Part shown: positions 1 through 8,241 of the stretch, one piece after another | How positions within the stretch are numbered: the first letter of the stretch is position 1 | How the letters are laid out: each line of letters opens with the position of its first letter | From: Hyphomicrobiales bacterium | GTDB lineage: Bacteria; Pseudomonadota; Alphaproteobacteria; Rhizobiales; Rhizobiaceae | DNA: 64,000 nucleotides | Assembly (NCBI GenBank): GCA_900465915.1 | Contig: UBKJ01000029.1 | Coordinates: 3,573 to 67,572, forward strand | Direction of reading: 5' to 3' | The notes under the pieces: model-generated | Told to the model about the DNA's origin: nothing | Database searches by the model: none | What the model saw: only the letters and a program-made list of their open reading frames with translations | Program-made: the position numbers and the translations under genes

Positions 1-114
1 AGTAGAAGAATACGGCCGGCCCAGCCTTCCGCAACCAAAACATACTCCCCTATTCCCCTATTCCCTTATTCCCCTCTTAACATACTGCCCTATTGCCTTA
101 CTGCCCTACTGCCC
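1..114. repeat. Intergenic low-complexity repeat, copy A (truncated by window edge)
   Basis: A pyrimidine-rich stretch built from CCCTATTC-like and CTGCCCTA-like units ends exactly at the stop codon of yqgE. By eye it is about 90% identical to 41970-42086, which follows the RumA-like gene in the same orientation. In the complete second copy the two ends are complementary, so the unit can fold into a long hairpin; here the left arm lies outside the window. A palindromic intergenic repeat acting as a transcription end is the likeliest reading. No ORF in it is credible. Confidence 0.7.
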
Positions 115-723
115 TCACGCATGCCCCGCATCCGACACCAGCCGCGCGATGTCGACGCCCATATGCGTCATCATGCGCCCGTATTTGCCCTCGATGTCGC
201 TGTCGAACAGCATGTCCAAAGGGGCGTCGCAGGTGAGCCAGCCGTTTTCGGCCAGTTCCGCCTCCAGCTGGCCCGGAGCCCAGCCGGAATAGCCTAGCGC
301 CATCAGCGCCTGCGACGGGCCGCGGCCGCCATAGATGGCGCGCAGGATGTCCACCGTCGCCGTCAGGCACACGTCCTCGGCCACCGGCATGGTGGAATCG
401 ACCATGTAGTCGTCGGAATGCAGCACGAAGCCGCGGCTCTGGTCGACCGGGCCGCCGTTGCGCACCTTCATGCTTTCCGCCGCGCCCGGCAGGACGATGC
501 GGTCGTCCTCCTCGATCACGCCGATCTGGCGCAGAAGGTCGGGAAAGGCCACCGGCTGCAACTGGTTGATGACGAAGCCCATCGCGCCCTCGTCCGAATG
601 GGCGCAGACATAGACCACCGAGCGGACGAAGCGCTCGTCGCTCATTCCGGGCATGGCGAGCAGGAACCGCCCGTTGAGAAAACCCTGCTCCTTGCGCGAC
701 GTCCTGAAAATGCTCATGCCCAT
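115..723 (-). CDS. YqgE/AlgH family protein
   Basis: This 202-residue cytosolic protein belongs to the YqgE/AlgH (DUF179) family, whose biochemical role is not settled. The family landmarks are present in order: the N-terminal segment with [10 protein letters not shown] and RSVVYV (about residues 23-39), GAMGFVIN (46-53), GGPV (90-93) and RGFVLH (97-102). Length is normal for the family. The first ATG (723) is used, with another ATG two codons later; neither has a strong ribosome binding site. It is divergent from the DsbD-like gene, about 120 bp away, and its stop abuts an intergenic repeat. The family call is secure, the function is not. Confidence 0.9.
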   Translation of the reverse strand: MGMSIFRTSRKEQGFLNGRFLLAMPGMSDERFVRSVVYVCAHSDEGAMGFVINQLQPVAFPDLLRQIGVIEEDDRIVLPGAAESMKVRNGGPVDQSRGFVLHSDDYMVDSTMPVAEDVCLTATVDILRAIYGGRGPSQALMALGYSGWAPGQLEAELAENGWLTCDAPLDMLFDSDIEGKYGRMMTHMGVDIARLVSDAGHA

Positions 724-841
724 AAAGGTAGCAAGACTTGGTGAAATGACAATGGCGATTTGTTACGGGGGCCGCGACGCGGGCGCGCGGCGCGGTGCGG
801 AAAGACTTGAATCGACCATTTTTTCATTCCATCTTCCCCGC

Positions 842-1612
842 ATGATCATGCGTCCCCTTCTCGCCGCCTCGCTCGCGCTCTGCGCCCTGCCCGCTTACGC
901 CGCCACCTCCGGCTGGACCGAAACGCCCGGCGGCCGCGTGCGCGTGGTGCTGGAGGAAGGCGGCGCGGCCAGGGACGGCGTCATCCGCGGCGCCTTGCAG
1001 ATCGAATTGAAGCCTGGCTGGAAGACCTATTGGCGCAATCCCGGCGATTCCGGCGTGCCGCCGCAGATCAGCGCCGAGGGCGCGGCGGTGCAGGTGGCCT
1101 TTCCCGCCCCCGTGCGCTTCGGCGACGGCGACGCCGGCTACGCCGCGCCGGTCTCGCTGCCGCTGACCTTCGCCTTCGAGCCCGGAAAGCCGCTGACGCA
1201 GTTGAAGGGCCAGGCCTTCCTTGGCGTCTGCCACCAGATCTGCGTGCCGGTGCAGGCGGAGTTCGACCTGCCGCTTGAGGCCGATCCGGCCCCGGCGCTC
1301 AGCGTCGCCGCCCGCACCATCGTCGAGACGGCCTTCGACCGCCTGCCCGCGCCGGCCTCGGACGCGTTCGGCGTGCGCGCGGCGCGGCTGGAAAAGGACC
1401 GCGCCGTGTTCGACATCGCCGCGCCCGACCCGGACGCCCCGGCGGAACTGTTCCTGTCCAGCGACACGCTGAGCCTGTCGACGCCGGCGCCCGAGGCCGG
1501 GCAGTCGCGCCGCTTCGTCGCCCGCCTGCAGGGCGCGGCGCGCAAAAGCGTGGTCGACTACACGCTGGTTCAGAACGGCAAGGCGGTCTCCGGCCGCGTC
1601 GATCTCGACTGA
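842..1612 (+). CDS. Secreted stand-alone DsbD N-terminal-domain protein
   Basis: The protein (256 residues) starts with a signal peptide (MIMRPLLAASLALCALPAYA), giving a periplasmic product. The body matches the DsbD-alpha-type immunoglobulin-like domain: PGWKTYWRNPGDSG at about 58-71 and GVCHQICVPV with Cys130 and Cys134, the redox pair position of that family. The membrane beta domain and C-terminal thioredoxin domain of full DsbD are absent, so it must take electrons from a separate carrier. It could exchange thiols with periplasmic clients such as cytochrome c or copper-site assembly proteins; that is inference. The ATG at 842 was preferred over the in-frame upstream start at 653, because it places the signal peptide at the N terminus. 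A peroxiredoxin gene follows. Confidence 0.8.
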   Translation: MIMRPLLAASLALCALPAYAATSGWTETPGGRVRVVLEEGGAARDGVIRGALQIELKPGWKTYWRNPGDSGVPPQISAEGAAVQVAFPAPVRFGDGDAGYAAPVSLPLTFAFEPGKPLTQLKGQAFLGVCHQICVPVQAEFDLPLEADPAPALSVAARTIVETAFDRLPAPASDAFGVRAARLEKDRAVFDIAAPDPDAPAELFLSSDTLSLSTPAPEAGQSRRFVARLQGAARKSVVDYTLVQNGKAVSGRVDLD

Positions 1613-1740
1613 GACGCCGCCGATTTCAAATTGTCGGACGCATCATTATCGGCTTAACTGGGATCGTGCGCGGCGGACGGATTCGCCGCCGAACCCATGC
1701 CATAACCGGCGGCGCCGACGGCCCGCCCCAGGAGAGTGTG

Positions 1741-2226
1741 ATGACGATCAAAGCTGGCGACAAGCTTCCCGCGGCGACTTTCAAGGTGAAGACCGCCGAC
1801 GGCGTGAAGGAGATGACCACCGACGACATCTTCGCGGGCAAGAAGGTCGTGCTGTTCGCCGTTCCGGGCGCCTTCACCCCGACATGCAACCTCAATCACC
1901 TGCCCGGCTATCTGGAGAACCGCGACGCCATCCTGGCCAAGGGCGTGGACCAGATCGCCGTCGTCGCCGTCAACGATCCCTTCGTGATGGGCGCATGGGC
2001 GCAAGCCTCGGGCGGCGAAGGCAAGATCCTGTTCCTCGCCGACGGCAGCGCCACCTTCACCAAGGCGCTCGGCCTCGACCTCGACCTCACCGGCGGCGGC
2101 CTCGGCGTGCGCTCGCGCCGCTATTCGGCCATCGTCGAGGACGGCGTGGTCAAGACCCTCAACATCGAGGAGCAGCCCGGACAGGCCGTCACCTCCAGCG
2201 CCGACGCGCTGCTCGAACAGCTCTGA
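1741..2226 (+). CDS. Peroxiredoxin, Prx5 type
   Basis: The protein (161 residues) is a thiol peroxidase of the Prx5/PMP20 group that reduces hydrogen and alkyl peroxides through a peroxidatic cysteine. The signature PGAFTPTC is at about 42-49, with Cys49 peroxidatic, followed by HLPGY. There is no signal peptide, so it is cytosolic. The start at 1741 has a GGAGAG ribosome binding site just upstream and fits the family N terminus; an in-frame upstream start at 1666 has no support. A perfect Rho-independent terminator follows 90 bp later. It may be co-transcribed with the DsbD-like gene 130 bp upstream. Confidence 0.92.
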   Translation: MTIKAGDKLPAATFKVKTADGVKEMTTDDIFAGKKVVLFAVPGAFTPTCNLNHLPGYLENRDAILAKGVDQIAVVAVNDPFVMGAWAQASGGEGKILFLADGSATFTKALGLDLDLTGGGLGVRSRRYSAIVEDGVVKTLNIEEQPGQAVTSSADALLEQL

Positions 2227-2313
2227 GGCCCGGCTGAAACGCCGACCCCCGGCGGATATCCGCGCTGAGGCCCGGCGCTTCGGAGCGTCCGTCCCGCCGG
2301 GAAATCTTGCGAA

Positions 2314-2348
2314 GCATTCCGCGGCCCGCTCGTCGCGGAATGCTTTTT
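2314..2348 (+). terminator. Rho-independent terminator after peroxiredoxin
   Basis: A perfect 10-bp stem (GCATTCCGCG/CGCGGAATGC) with a 10-nt loop is followed by five T residues. It ends the peroxiredoxin transcript and insulates the next gene, whose GTG start lies 27 bp further on. Confidence 0.9.
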
Positions 2349-2374
2349 CGTTCCTCGACCGGAAGGATTGATCC

Positions 2375-3289
2375 GTGCTCCACATCGAAACCCCGCTTCT
2401 TCAATCCCGCCCGCTGGAAATGGCGGCGGGGCGGCCCGTGCTTCTGAAGATGGACGCGCTGCAGCCGTCCGGTTCGTTCAAGATCCGCGGCGTGGGGGCG
2501 GTCTGCGAGCATCATCTGCGCCATGGAAAACGGCGTTTCGTATCGTCCTCCGGCGGCAACGCCGGCCTCGCCGTCGCCTATGCCGGCCGGCGGCTTTCCG
2601 CGCCCGTCACCGTCTTCGTTCCGGAAACGACGACCGAAAGGGCCAAGGCGCTGATCCGCCAGGAAGGCGCGGAGGTCGTCGTCCACGGCGCGTCGTGGCA
2701 GGAGGCGAACGAGCGCGCGCTCGAAGCAGTCGACGCCGAAGCGGCCTTCATCCATCCGTTCGACGATCCGATCCTGTGGGCCGGCCATGCGACGATGATC
2801 GACGAGGCGGCGCGGGCCAACGCCACGTTCGACGCCGTCGTCCTCTCCGTCGGCGGCGGCGGGCTTTTGTGCGGCGTGGCGGAAGGTCTGGCGCGCAACG
2901 GCCTCGAACATGTACCGATCATCGCCGTCGAGACGGAAGGCACGGCGTCCCTTTCGGTGGCGCTGAAGGCCGGAGAGCTGGTGGAACTGCCTGCCGTCAC
3001 CGGCGTCGCCACCTCGCTCGGCGCGCGAAAAGTTTCCGAAACCGCCTTCCGCGTCGCCCGGACCCGGCCCGTCGAAAGCGTCGTGGTGAACGACCGCGCC
3101 GCCGTCGACGCTTGCGTCCGGTTCCTGGACGATCACCGGGTCCTGGTGGAGCCGGCCTGCGGCGCGGCGCTGGCCATCGCCTATGCGCATCCCGACAGGC
3201 TGGCGCGCTTCGAGCGCCCGCTGATCGTCGTCTGCGGCGGCGCCACGACGTCCATCGACACGCTGATGCGTTACGGCGCGGGAGCGTAG
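2375..3289 (+). CDS. PLP-dependent serine/threonine dehydratase-like enzyme
   Basis: This 304-residue fold-type II PLP enzyme resembles L-serine/L-threonine dehydratases. PSGSFKIRG at about 31-39 contains the Schiff-base lysine (Lys36), SSSGGNAGLA binds the PLP phosphate side, and SVGGGGLLCG is the glycine loop near the cofactor phosphate. There is no C-terminal ACT regulatory domain, so it resembles the short eukaryote-type serine dehydratases rather than biosynthetic IlvA. Predicted reaction: serine (or threonine) to pyruvate (or 2-oxobutyrate) plus ammonia. The start is GTG at 2375, with GGAAGG at a good distance. It stands alone as a transcription unit. Exact substrate is uncertain. Confidence 0.85.
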   Translation: MLHIETPLLQSRPLEMAAGRPVLLKMDALQPSGSFKIRGVGAVCEHHLRHGKRRFVSSSGGNAGLAVAYAGRRLSAPVTVFVPETTTERAKALIRQEGAEVVVHGASWQEANERALEAVDAEAAFIHPFDDPILWAGHATMIDEAARANATFDAVVLSVGGGGLLCGVAEGLARNGLEHVPIIAVETEGTASLSVALKAGELVELPAVTGVATSLGARKVSETAFRVARTRPVESVVVNDRAAVDACVRFLDDHRVLVEPACGAALAIAYAHPDRLARFERPLIVVCGGATTSIDTLMRYGAGA

Positions 3290-3295
3290 CGCAGC

Positions 3296-3874
3296 TCAAT
3301 CGTTCCAGATTTCGACGTCCGGATCGATCACATAGCGGCTTCCGTCATGCCAGACATAGGCGAGGTAGAGATATTCGCCTCCCGCCGCCGAAACGTTGTA
3401 ACGGCACATCAGGCGATACGGCCCCTTGCGGTCGCGCGAGACGCCGCGCGCATCGGTGAAAGTCCCCTCGCCCTCGTCGACGCTCCCCGTCACGCGCAAC
3501 CCGCCATCGCCGCGTATCTCGCGCAGCGCCGCTTCCGCCACCTTCAGCGGCGCGCAAGCGGCCTCGATTTCGGCCGGCGATCCCGAATCGTCCAGCACGA
3601 TCCGCCAGCGGCCTCCATCGTGGCGGAAGGGAAGCTCCTGATAAGAGGCCGAGCCGGAAGCCTGCAGCACACAGACCCGCACCGTGGCGGGCTTTCCCGC
3701 TGCGGGCAGGCAGCCGAGCATCTTCCCGATCCTCCTGCCCTTCCCCACGGCGTCGATCGCCTGCTGCAACTGCTCGACCGATGGAGACGGAACCGCGCCG
3801 CCCTGCTTGACAGATTGAGCGTTCGCCATCGTAATCGCGGCGGCCAATATCAGGCAGGCATATACAATACGCAT
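3296..3874 (-). CDS. Secreted hypothetical protein
   Basis: I do not recognise this family. The 192-residue protein opens with a clear signal peptide (MRIVYACLILAAAITMANA, cleavage near residue 19), so it is probably periplasmic or secreted. The mature part has four cysteines (in MLGCLP, VRVCVLQ, EAACAP and LMCRYN) that could form two disulfides, and a beta-rich C-terminal half with several aromatic residues. It converges on the PLP enzyme gene and diverges from the DUF1203 gene across 150 bp. No enzymatic motif is visible. Confidence 0.7.
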   Translation of the reverse strand: MRIVYACLILAAAITMANAQSVKQGGAVPSPSVEQLQQAIDAVGKGRRIGKMLGCLPAAGKPATVRVCVLQASGSASYQELPFRHDGGRWRIVLDDSGSPAEIEAACAPLKVAEAALREIRGDGGLRVTGSVDEGEGTFTDARGVSRDRKGPYRLMCRYNVSAAGGEYLYLAYVWHDGSRYVIDPDVEIWND

Positions 3875-4024
3875 GGTCGTAACCCCTTCATTGAGCGTTA
3901 CTTTCGCGTTGTTATCGCTTCAAGACAAGCATCGTTGCGCCCTTCGCGCGGCCATTCAAGAGCAAGAAACGGGATGCGCAGCGCATCGGGGCCGACGATG
4001 ATCGCCTGGTTTCAGGAGGTCCTC

Positions 4025-4495
4025 ATGGCGAACATCAAGTTTCTTCCGCTTCCCGGCGACAAGGTCGGCGCATTGCGGAACGGCGGGCGCGACGCCTATG
4101 ATTGCGCGCCCGAGCATGCGCTGTCCGACGGCTCCGGCAATCCGTGCCGCCATTGCCTCGGCTTCATCCCCAGGGGCGCGGGGATGCTGGTCCTGGCTTA
4201 CCGGCCGTTCGATGGCTTGCAGCCCTATGCCGAGACGGGCCCGATCTTCCTGTGCGCCGATGCGTGCGAGCCATGGTCGGGCGCGGGCGTTCCTCCGATA
4301 TTGGCAAGCCCGGCCTATCTGCTCAAGGGCTATACGGCGGACCAGCGCATCCGCTACGGCACGGGAAAGATCGTGGCGAAGGACGACATCACGGCCTATG
4401 CGGCCGAGCTTCTGGATTGCGACGACATCGCCTTCGTCGACGTGCGGTCGGCGCGCAACAACTGCTTTCAGCTTCGCATCGCGCGTTCGGATTGA
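4025..4495 (+). CDS. DUF1203 domain-containing protein
   Basis: The protein (156 residues) matches the DUF1203 family, of unknown function. The conserved core is PCRHCLGFIPRG, then LAYRPF, then ETGPIFLC, covering roughly residues 42-81; the CxxC pair and later cysteines could bind metal. The start at 4025 is decided by AGGAGGT five bases upstream, an almost perfect ribosome binding site; upstream in-frame starts lack one. No signal peptide, so cytosolic. It converges on rnhA with a 13-bp gap. Only the family assignment is offered. Confidence 0.8.
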   Translation: MANIKFLPLPGDKVGALRNGGRDAYDCAPEHALSDGSGNPCRHCLGFIPRGAGMLVLAYRPFDGLQPYAETGPIFLCADACEPWSGAGVPPILASPAYLLKGYTADQRIRYGTGKIVAKDDITAYAAELLDCDDIAFVDVRSARNNCFQLRIARSD

Positions 4496-4508
4496 GCGGC
4501 GGCCGGGC

Positions 4509-4973
4509 TCACGTCACCTTCAGCGTGCGGTGGCCGGCATATTTATACGGCTCCATGCCGGCGCGGGCGAGCGCGTCGGCGCGCTCGTTCTCCGGGTGGC
4601 CGGCATGGCCCTTGACCCAATGCCAGTTGACCTTGTGGCGCCTGCGGGCCTCGTCCAGCGCCTGCCACAGCTCGGCGTTCTTGACCGGCTTCTTGGCCGC
4701 CGTCTTCCAGCCGTTGCGCTTCCAGCCCTCGATCCAACTGGCGATGCCGTCGCGCACATAGACGGAGTCGGTGTAGAGGTCGACCTCGCACGGCTCCTTG
4801 AGCGCGTTGAGCACCGAGATCGCCGCCATCAGCTCCATGCGGTTGTTGGTGGTGTCGGCCTCGCCGCCGTTCAATTCCTTCTCGGCGCCGTTCCAGCGCA
4901 GGATCGCCCCCCAGCCGCCCGGGCCGGGATTGCCCGAGCAGGCGCCGTCGGTGAAAGCCTCGATGCGCTTCAA
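4509..4973 (-). CDS. rnhA: Ribonuclease HI
   Basis: RNase HI cleaves the RNA strand of RNA:DNA hybrids during replication and R-loop removal. The 154-residue protein carries the four catalytic acids, Asp9 ([11 protein letters not shown]), Glu47 (NNRMELMA), Asp69 (YTDSVYV) and Asp133 (ERADALA). The start is a TTG whose last two bases are in the thrB stop codon (TTGA overlap), implying translational coupling; an in-frame upstream start would bury it deep within thrB and has no homology. It is the last gene of the long leftward oxidase/ispH/thrB operon. Confidence 0.93.
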   Translation of the reverse strand: MKRIEAFTDGACSGNPGPGGWGAILRWNGAEKELNGGEADTTNNRMELMAAISVLNALKEPCEVDLYTDSVYVRDGIASWIEGWKRNGWKTAAKKPVKNAELWQALDEARRRHKVNWHWVKGHAGHPENERADALARAGMEPYKYAGHRTLKVT

Positions 4974-5944
4974 GCGACCGTCTCCCCAAGGCCGTATTCG
5001 GCCGCCGATTCGATCTGGCGGTGGAAGCGCATGCGGCGCACATATTCCATCGGGTCCTTCTTCACCACGAAGCCGCCGTCGGGCACGGTCAGCCAGTCGT
5101 AAAGCCGCGTCAGCATGAAGCGCATCGCCGCGCCCCGCGCCAGCACCGGCAAGGCGCCGGCCTCGGCCTGCGACAGCGGCCGCACCGAGGTGTAGCCGCG
5201 CAGCAGCGCCGCGCCCTTGGTGCGGTTGTAGGAGAAATCCTTCTCGAAGCACCAGGCGTTGAGGCACACCGCCACGTCATAGGCGAGAATATCGGTGCAG
5301 GCGAAATAGAAGTCGATGAAACCCGAAAGCTGGTCGCCGAGGAAGAAGACGTTGTCGGGGAAGAGGTCGGCGTGGATGACGCCCACCGGCAGCTCCGCCG
5401 GCCAGTTCCTCTCCAGGAAGTCGAGATCGGCCTCGGCTTCCGCCACAAGGCCCGGCTCGACCGTGGCGGCGCGGTCGCGCGACAGGTTCCATAGCGGCCG
5501 CCAGTCGGGCAGCGTCAGGCAGTTGCGGCGGCTGAGCGGGAAATCCGCGCCGGCCAGATGCATATGCGCCAGCCCCTCGCCCACCGCCTCGCAATGGGCG
5601 ACGGTGGGGCGGCGCATCCACATGCCTTCGAGGAAGGTGACGATGGCCGCCGGGCGGCCGGCCAGCTCGCCGATCATCTCGCCGTCGCGGCGCACGACCG
5701 GCTGCGGGCATTCCAACCCGCGCCGCGCCAGGTGCCGCATCAGGCCGAGGAAGAAGGGCAGGTCGTCCCGGTTCACGCGCTTTTCGTAGAGCGTCAGGAT
5801 GAAGGTTCCGCCCGTGGTGCGCAGCAGGTAGTTGGAGTTCTCGACGCCCTCGGCGATGCCCTTGTAGGACAGGAGCGCGCCGATATCGTATTGGGCGAGG
5901 AAGGCGGCCAGTTCGATTTCGTTGATATCCGTATAGACGGCCAT
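4970..5944 (-). CDS. thrB: Homoserine kinase, APH-fold type
   Basis: The enzyme phosphorylates L-homoserine with ATP, the step committed to threonine synthesis. It is the aminoglycoside-phosphotransferase-like form common in alphaproteobacteria, not the GHMP form of enteric bacteria. HADLFPDN (191-198) is the catalytic loop and FIDFYFAC (209-216) the metal-binding segment. Length is 324 residues. The ATG at 5944 lies 5 bp after the ispH stop, with GGGAGAAG as ribosome binding site inside the ispH 3' end. Its stop overlaps the rnhA start. The operon order ispH-thrB-rnhA is a conserved rhizobial arrangement. Confidence 0.93.
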   Translation of the reverse strand: MAVYTDINEIELAAFLAQYDIGALLSYKGIAEGVENSNYLLRTTGGTFILTLYEKRVNRDDLPFFLGLMRHLARRGLECPQPVVRRDGEMIGELAGRPAAIVTFLEGMWMRRPTVAHCEAVGEGLAHMHLAGADFPLSRRNCLTLPDWRPLWNLSRDRAATVEPGLVAEAEADLDFLERNWPAELPVGVIHADLFPDNVFFLGDQLSGFIDFYFACTDILAYDVAVCLNAWCFEKDFSYNRTKGAALLRGYTSVRPLSQAEAGALPVLARGAAMRFMLTRLYDWLTVPDGGFVVKKDPMEYVRRMRFHRQIESAAEYGLGETVA

Positions 5945-5949
5945 GCCGC

Positions 5950-6987
5950 TTACTTCTCCCGGACTGCTTTTTGCGTTCCGACGATTCGGTTCTCGCCGTT
6001 GACGAAGGCCATGTCGCGCGCGGTCAGCTCCACGTCGCGGATCTCGCGGTTGACGAGGAAATTCTCCGTCTCGACCGTGGTCTCGGCCAGCTCGATCCGC
6101 ACCGCGAAGCGGGCGCGGAAGGCCTCGATGATCTCGTCGACGATGATCTCGGGCGCCGAGGCGCCCGCCGACAGGCCGACCACGGAAATGTCGCCGATGC
6201 GGTCCCATTCGATGTCGGCGGCGCGCTGCACCAGCATCGACATGCGCGCGCCGGCCTTTTCCGCCACCTCGACCAGCCGCTTGGAGTTGGAGGAGTTGGG
6301 CGCGCCGACGATCAGGAACAGGTCGCAGCCGGGAGCGGCGGCGCGCACGGCGTCCTGGCGGTTGGTGGTGGCGTAGCAGATCGATTCGGCCGCGGGCGCG
6401 GCGAGCCTGGGAAAGCGCGCCTGCAATTCCTCGATGATGCCGGCCGTGTCGTCCACCGACAGCGTGGTCTGGGTGACGAAGCCGAGATTGTCCTCGTCGG
6501 CGAAGCGGCAGGCGCGGGCGTCCTCCACCGTCTCGATCAGCGTCACCGCGCCCTCGGGCAGTTGCCCCATGGTGCCGATGACCTCGGGATGGCCGGAATG
6601 GCCGATGAGGATGACGTGGCGGCCGAGCCGCTGATGGCGCATGGCCTGCTTGTGCACCTTCGACACCAACGGGCAGGTGGCGTCGAGATAGAACAGGTTC
6701 TTCGCCGCCGCGTCGGCGGGCACGGATTTGGGCACGCCATGGGCGGAGAAGACCACCGGCTGGTCGCGATGCTCGGCCGGGATCTCGTCCAGCTCCTCGA
6801 CGAAGATGGCGCCGCGGGCCTGCAGGCCCTCGACCACATAGCGGTTGTGCACGATCTCGTGGCGCACATAGACCGGCGCGCCGTATTTCTTCAGCGCCAG
6901 CACGACGATCTGGATCGCTCGGTCGACGCCGGCGCAGAAGCCGCGCGGACCGCAGAGGCGGATTTCCAGAGGGGGGCGATCGGTCAT
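5950..6987 (-). CDS. ispH: 4-hydroxy-3-methylbut-2-enyl diphosphate reductase
   Basis: IspH is the last enzyme of the MEP isoprenoid pathway, reducing HMBPP to IPP and DMAPP with a [4Fe-4S] cluster. The three cluster cysteines are visible as Cys18 (GFCAGV), Cys105 (DATCPLV) and Cys204 (ICYATTNRQ), and the proton-donor glutamate as Glu135 in SGHPEV. The 345-residue length is normal. It complements dxs at 44-46 kb, so the window carries the first and last steps of the pathway. It follows surf1 after 45 bp and runs into thrB. Confidence 0.96.
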   Translation of the reverse strand: MTDRPPLEIRLCGPRGFCAGVDRAIQIVVLALKKYGAPVYVRHEIVHNRYVVEGLQARGAIFVEELDEIPAEHRDQPVVFSAHGVPKSVPADAAAKNLFYLDATCPLVSKVHKQAMRHQRLGRHVILIGHSGHPEVIGTMGQLPEGAVTLIETVEDARACRFADEDNLGFVTQTTLSVDDTAGIIEELQARFPRLAAPAAESICYATTNRQDAVRAAAPGCDLFLIVGAPNSSNSKRLVEVAEKAGARMSMLVQRAADIEWDRIGDISVVGLSAGASAPEIIVDEIIEAFRARFAVRIELAETTVETENFLVNREIRDVELTARDMAFVNGENRIVGTQKAVREK

Positions 6988-7032
6988 GGTTTCATCCTGT
7001 CGGCGTGGCGGATGGCCGCGCGGGCCGCGCTT

Positions 7033-7779
7033 TCAAGTCTCGTCCGCTTTCCGATAGCGCCATAGCCACGTTCCCACAACCCCTATCAGGGCCAGAGCCA
7101 GCCCATACCACGTCACGGCGTATTGCAGATGGTTGTTGGGGAAATCGACGATGGTGACGCCGCCGATGGGCAGGCCGCCCGGATTTGGCTTGGCGTCGGC
7201 GTCGACGAAGAAGGGCACGACGCCGTCCGGCGCCGGCAGGCCGGCGCTGTCGGCCATCGCCGCCCAGTCCTTCCAGTAGAAGATGTTCTTCTTCACGTCG
7301 TTGTCCGGCACGAAGGAGGACGGCTTGCCCGCAAGCCGGTCGCGCGCCAGGCCGGTGACGGTGACCGGACCGTCGAGCTGGCCGTCGGGGCGCTTGGCCG
7401 GATCCTTTTTATCGGCCGGCACGAAGCCGCGATTGACGAGCACGAAGCGTCCGTCCTCCAGAAGCAGCGGCGTATAGACGTCGAAGCCCGGCTCGCCCTG
7501 CCAGGTGGCGAGGAAATGCCGCTCGCCCTGATGCATGAACGTGCCCGACACCGTGACGGGGCGGTAATCGACCGTTCCGTCCTGCGCCAAGACCTTCTCC
7601 ATTTCGCCTAGCGTCAGCGGCTTCTCGTGGATGCGCGCTTCCGTGGAGGCGATCAGCGCCTCCTTCCACATCAGCCGCTTCACCTGCCACGTGCCGAGCG
7701 TCATCAGGATCGCCAGCGCGATGGTCGAGGCGACCAGCACGCCCCAGGGCAGGCGGCGCGGCTTGGCGGCGGCGGTCAT
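7033..7779 (-). CDS. SURF1 family cytochrome oxidase assembly protein
   Basis: Surf1 assists heme a insertion into subunit I of aa3-type oxidases. The 248-residue protein has the classic topology: one N-terminal membrane helix (LPWGVLVASTIALAILM), a large periplasmic region with FVLVNRGFVP, and one C-terminal helix (YAVTWYGLALALIGVVGTW). The ATG at 7779 overlaps the stop of the DUF983 gene by four bases; the in-frame extension to 7941 is just the DUF983 gene in another frame. Its place behind ctaE in the oxidase operon agrees with the role. Confidence 0.92.
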   Translation of the reverse strand: MTAAAKPRRLPWGVLVASTIALAILMTLGTWQVKRLMWKEALIASTEARIHEKPLTLGEMEKVLAQDGTVDYRPVTVSGTFMHQGERHFLATWQGEPGFDVYTPLLLEDGRFVLVNRGFVPADKKDPAKRPDGQLDGPVTVTGLARDRLAGKPSSFVPDNDVKKNIFYWKDWAAMADSAGLPAPDGVVPFFVDADAKPNPGGLPIGGVTIVDFPNNHLQYAVTWYGLALALIGVVGTWLWRYRKADET

Positions 7780-8159
7780 TGGCCGTCGTCCAGCCGGCCC
7801 TGCGCGGCCTTGTTGCGATACTGCATGTTGATGAAGACGCCCTTGAGCAGGCGCGTGGCGGCGAGGCCGAGCACGATGGCGAGCGGAATCCACAGCACGA
7901 AATGCACCCAGAGCGGCGGGCCGATATTGACCTCGGTCCACAGCGCCAGCCCCACCACGATGAAGCCGACGATCAGCACCACGAAGGCGGCCGGGCCGTC
8001 GCCGGAATCGGCGAAGCCGTAGTCGAGCCCGCAGGCCTGGCAGCGCGGCGCGACGGAGAGGAAGCCGTTGAACAGCCGCCCCTCGCCGCAGCGCGGGCAG
8101 CGCCCGGCCAGGCCGCTCTTGATGGGGTCGACCGCGACGGGATGGTTGTGATCGGACAT
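7776..8159 (-). CDS. DUF983 family membrane protein
   Basis: The 127-residue protein has an N-terminal zinc-ribbon (CPRCG and CQACG, residues about 21-43) and then two membrane helices (FVVLIVGFIVVGLALW and VLWIPLAIVLGLAATRLL). DUF983 genes regularly sit between ctaE and surf1 in alphaproteobacteria, which suggests an oxidase-biogenesis role, but no biochemistry is known to me. The ATG at 8159 follows a GGGAGC ribosome binding site; the 41-residue upstream extension is unsupported and would run through the terminator hairpin. Confidence 0.85.
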   Translation of the reverse strand: MSDHNHPVAVDPIKSGLAGRCPRCGEGRLFNGFLSVAPRCQACGLDYGFADSGDGPAAFVVLIVGFIVVGLALWTEVNIGPPLWVHFVLWIPLAIVLGLAATRLLKGVFINMQYRNKAAQGRLDDGQ

Positions 8160-8189
8160 GGCTCGCTCCCTTTCAGCGCCATAAAGGAC

Positions 8190-8221
8190 GAAAGGCGGCC
8201 CAGTTTCCGGGACCGCCTTCC
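8190..8221 (-). terminator. Hairpin terminator between ctaE and DUF983
   Basis: On the minus strand AAGGCGG-T-CCC pairs with GGG-C-CGCCTT, with one opposed T/C, and is followed by TTCGTCCTTT. It lies between the ctaE stop and the DUF983 start, so it probably attenuates rather than ends the operon: the downstream genes have no other obvious promoter. Confidence 0.6.
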
Positions 8222-8241
8222 GAAACGATCGAGGCCTCGCC

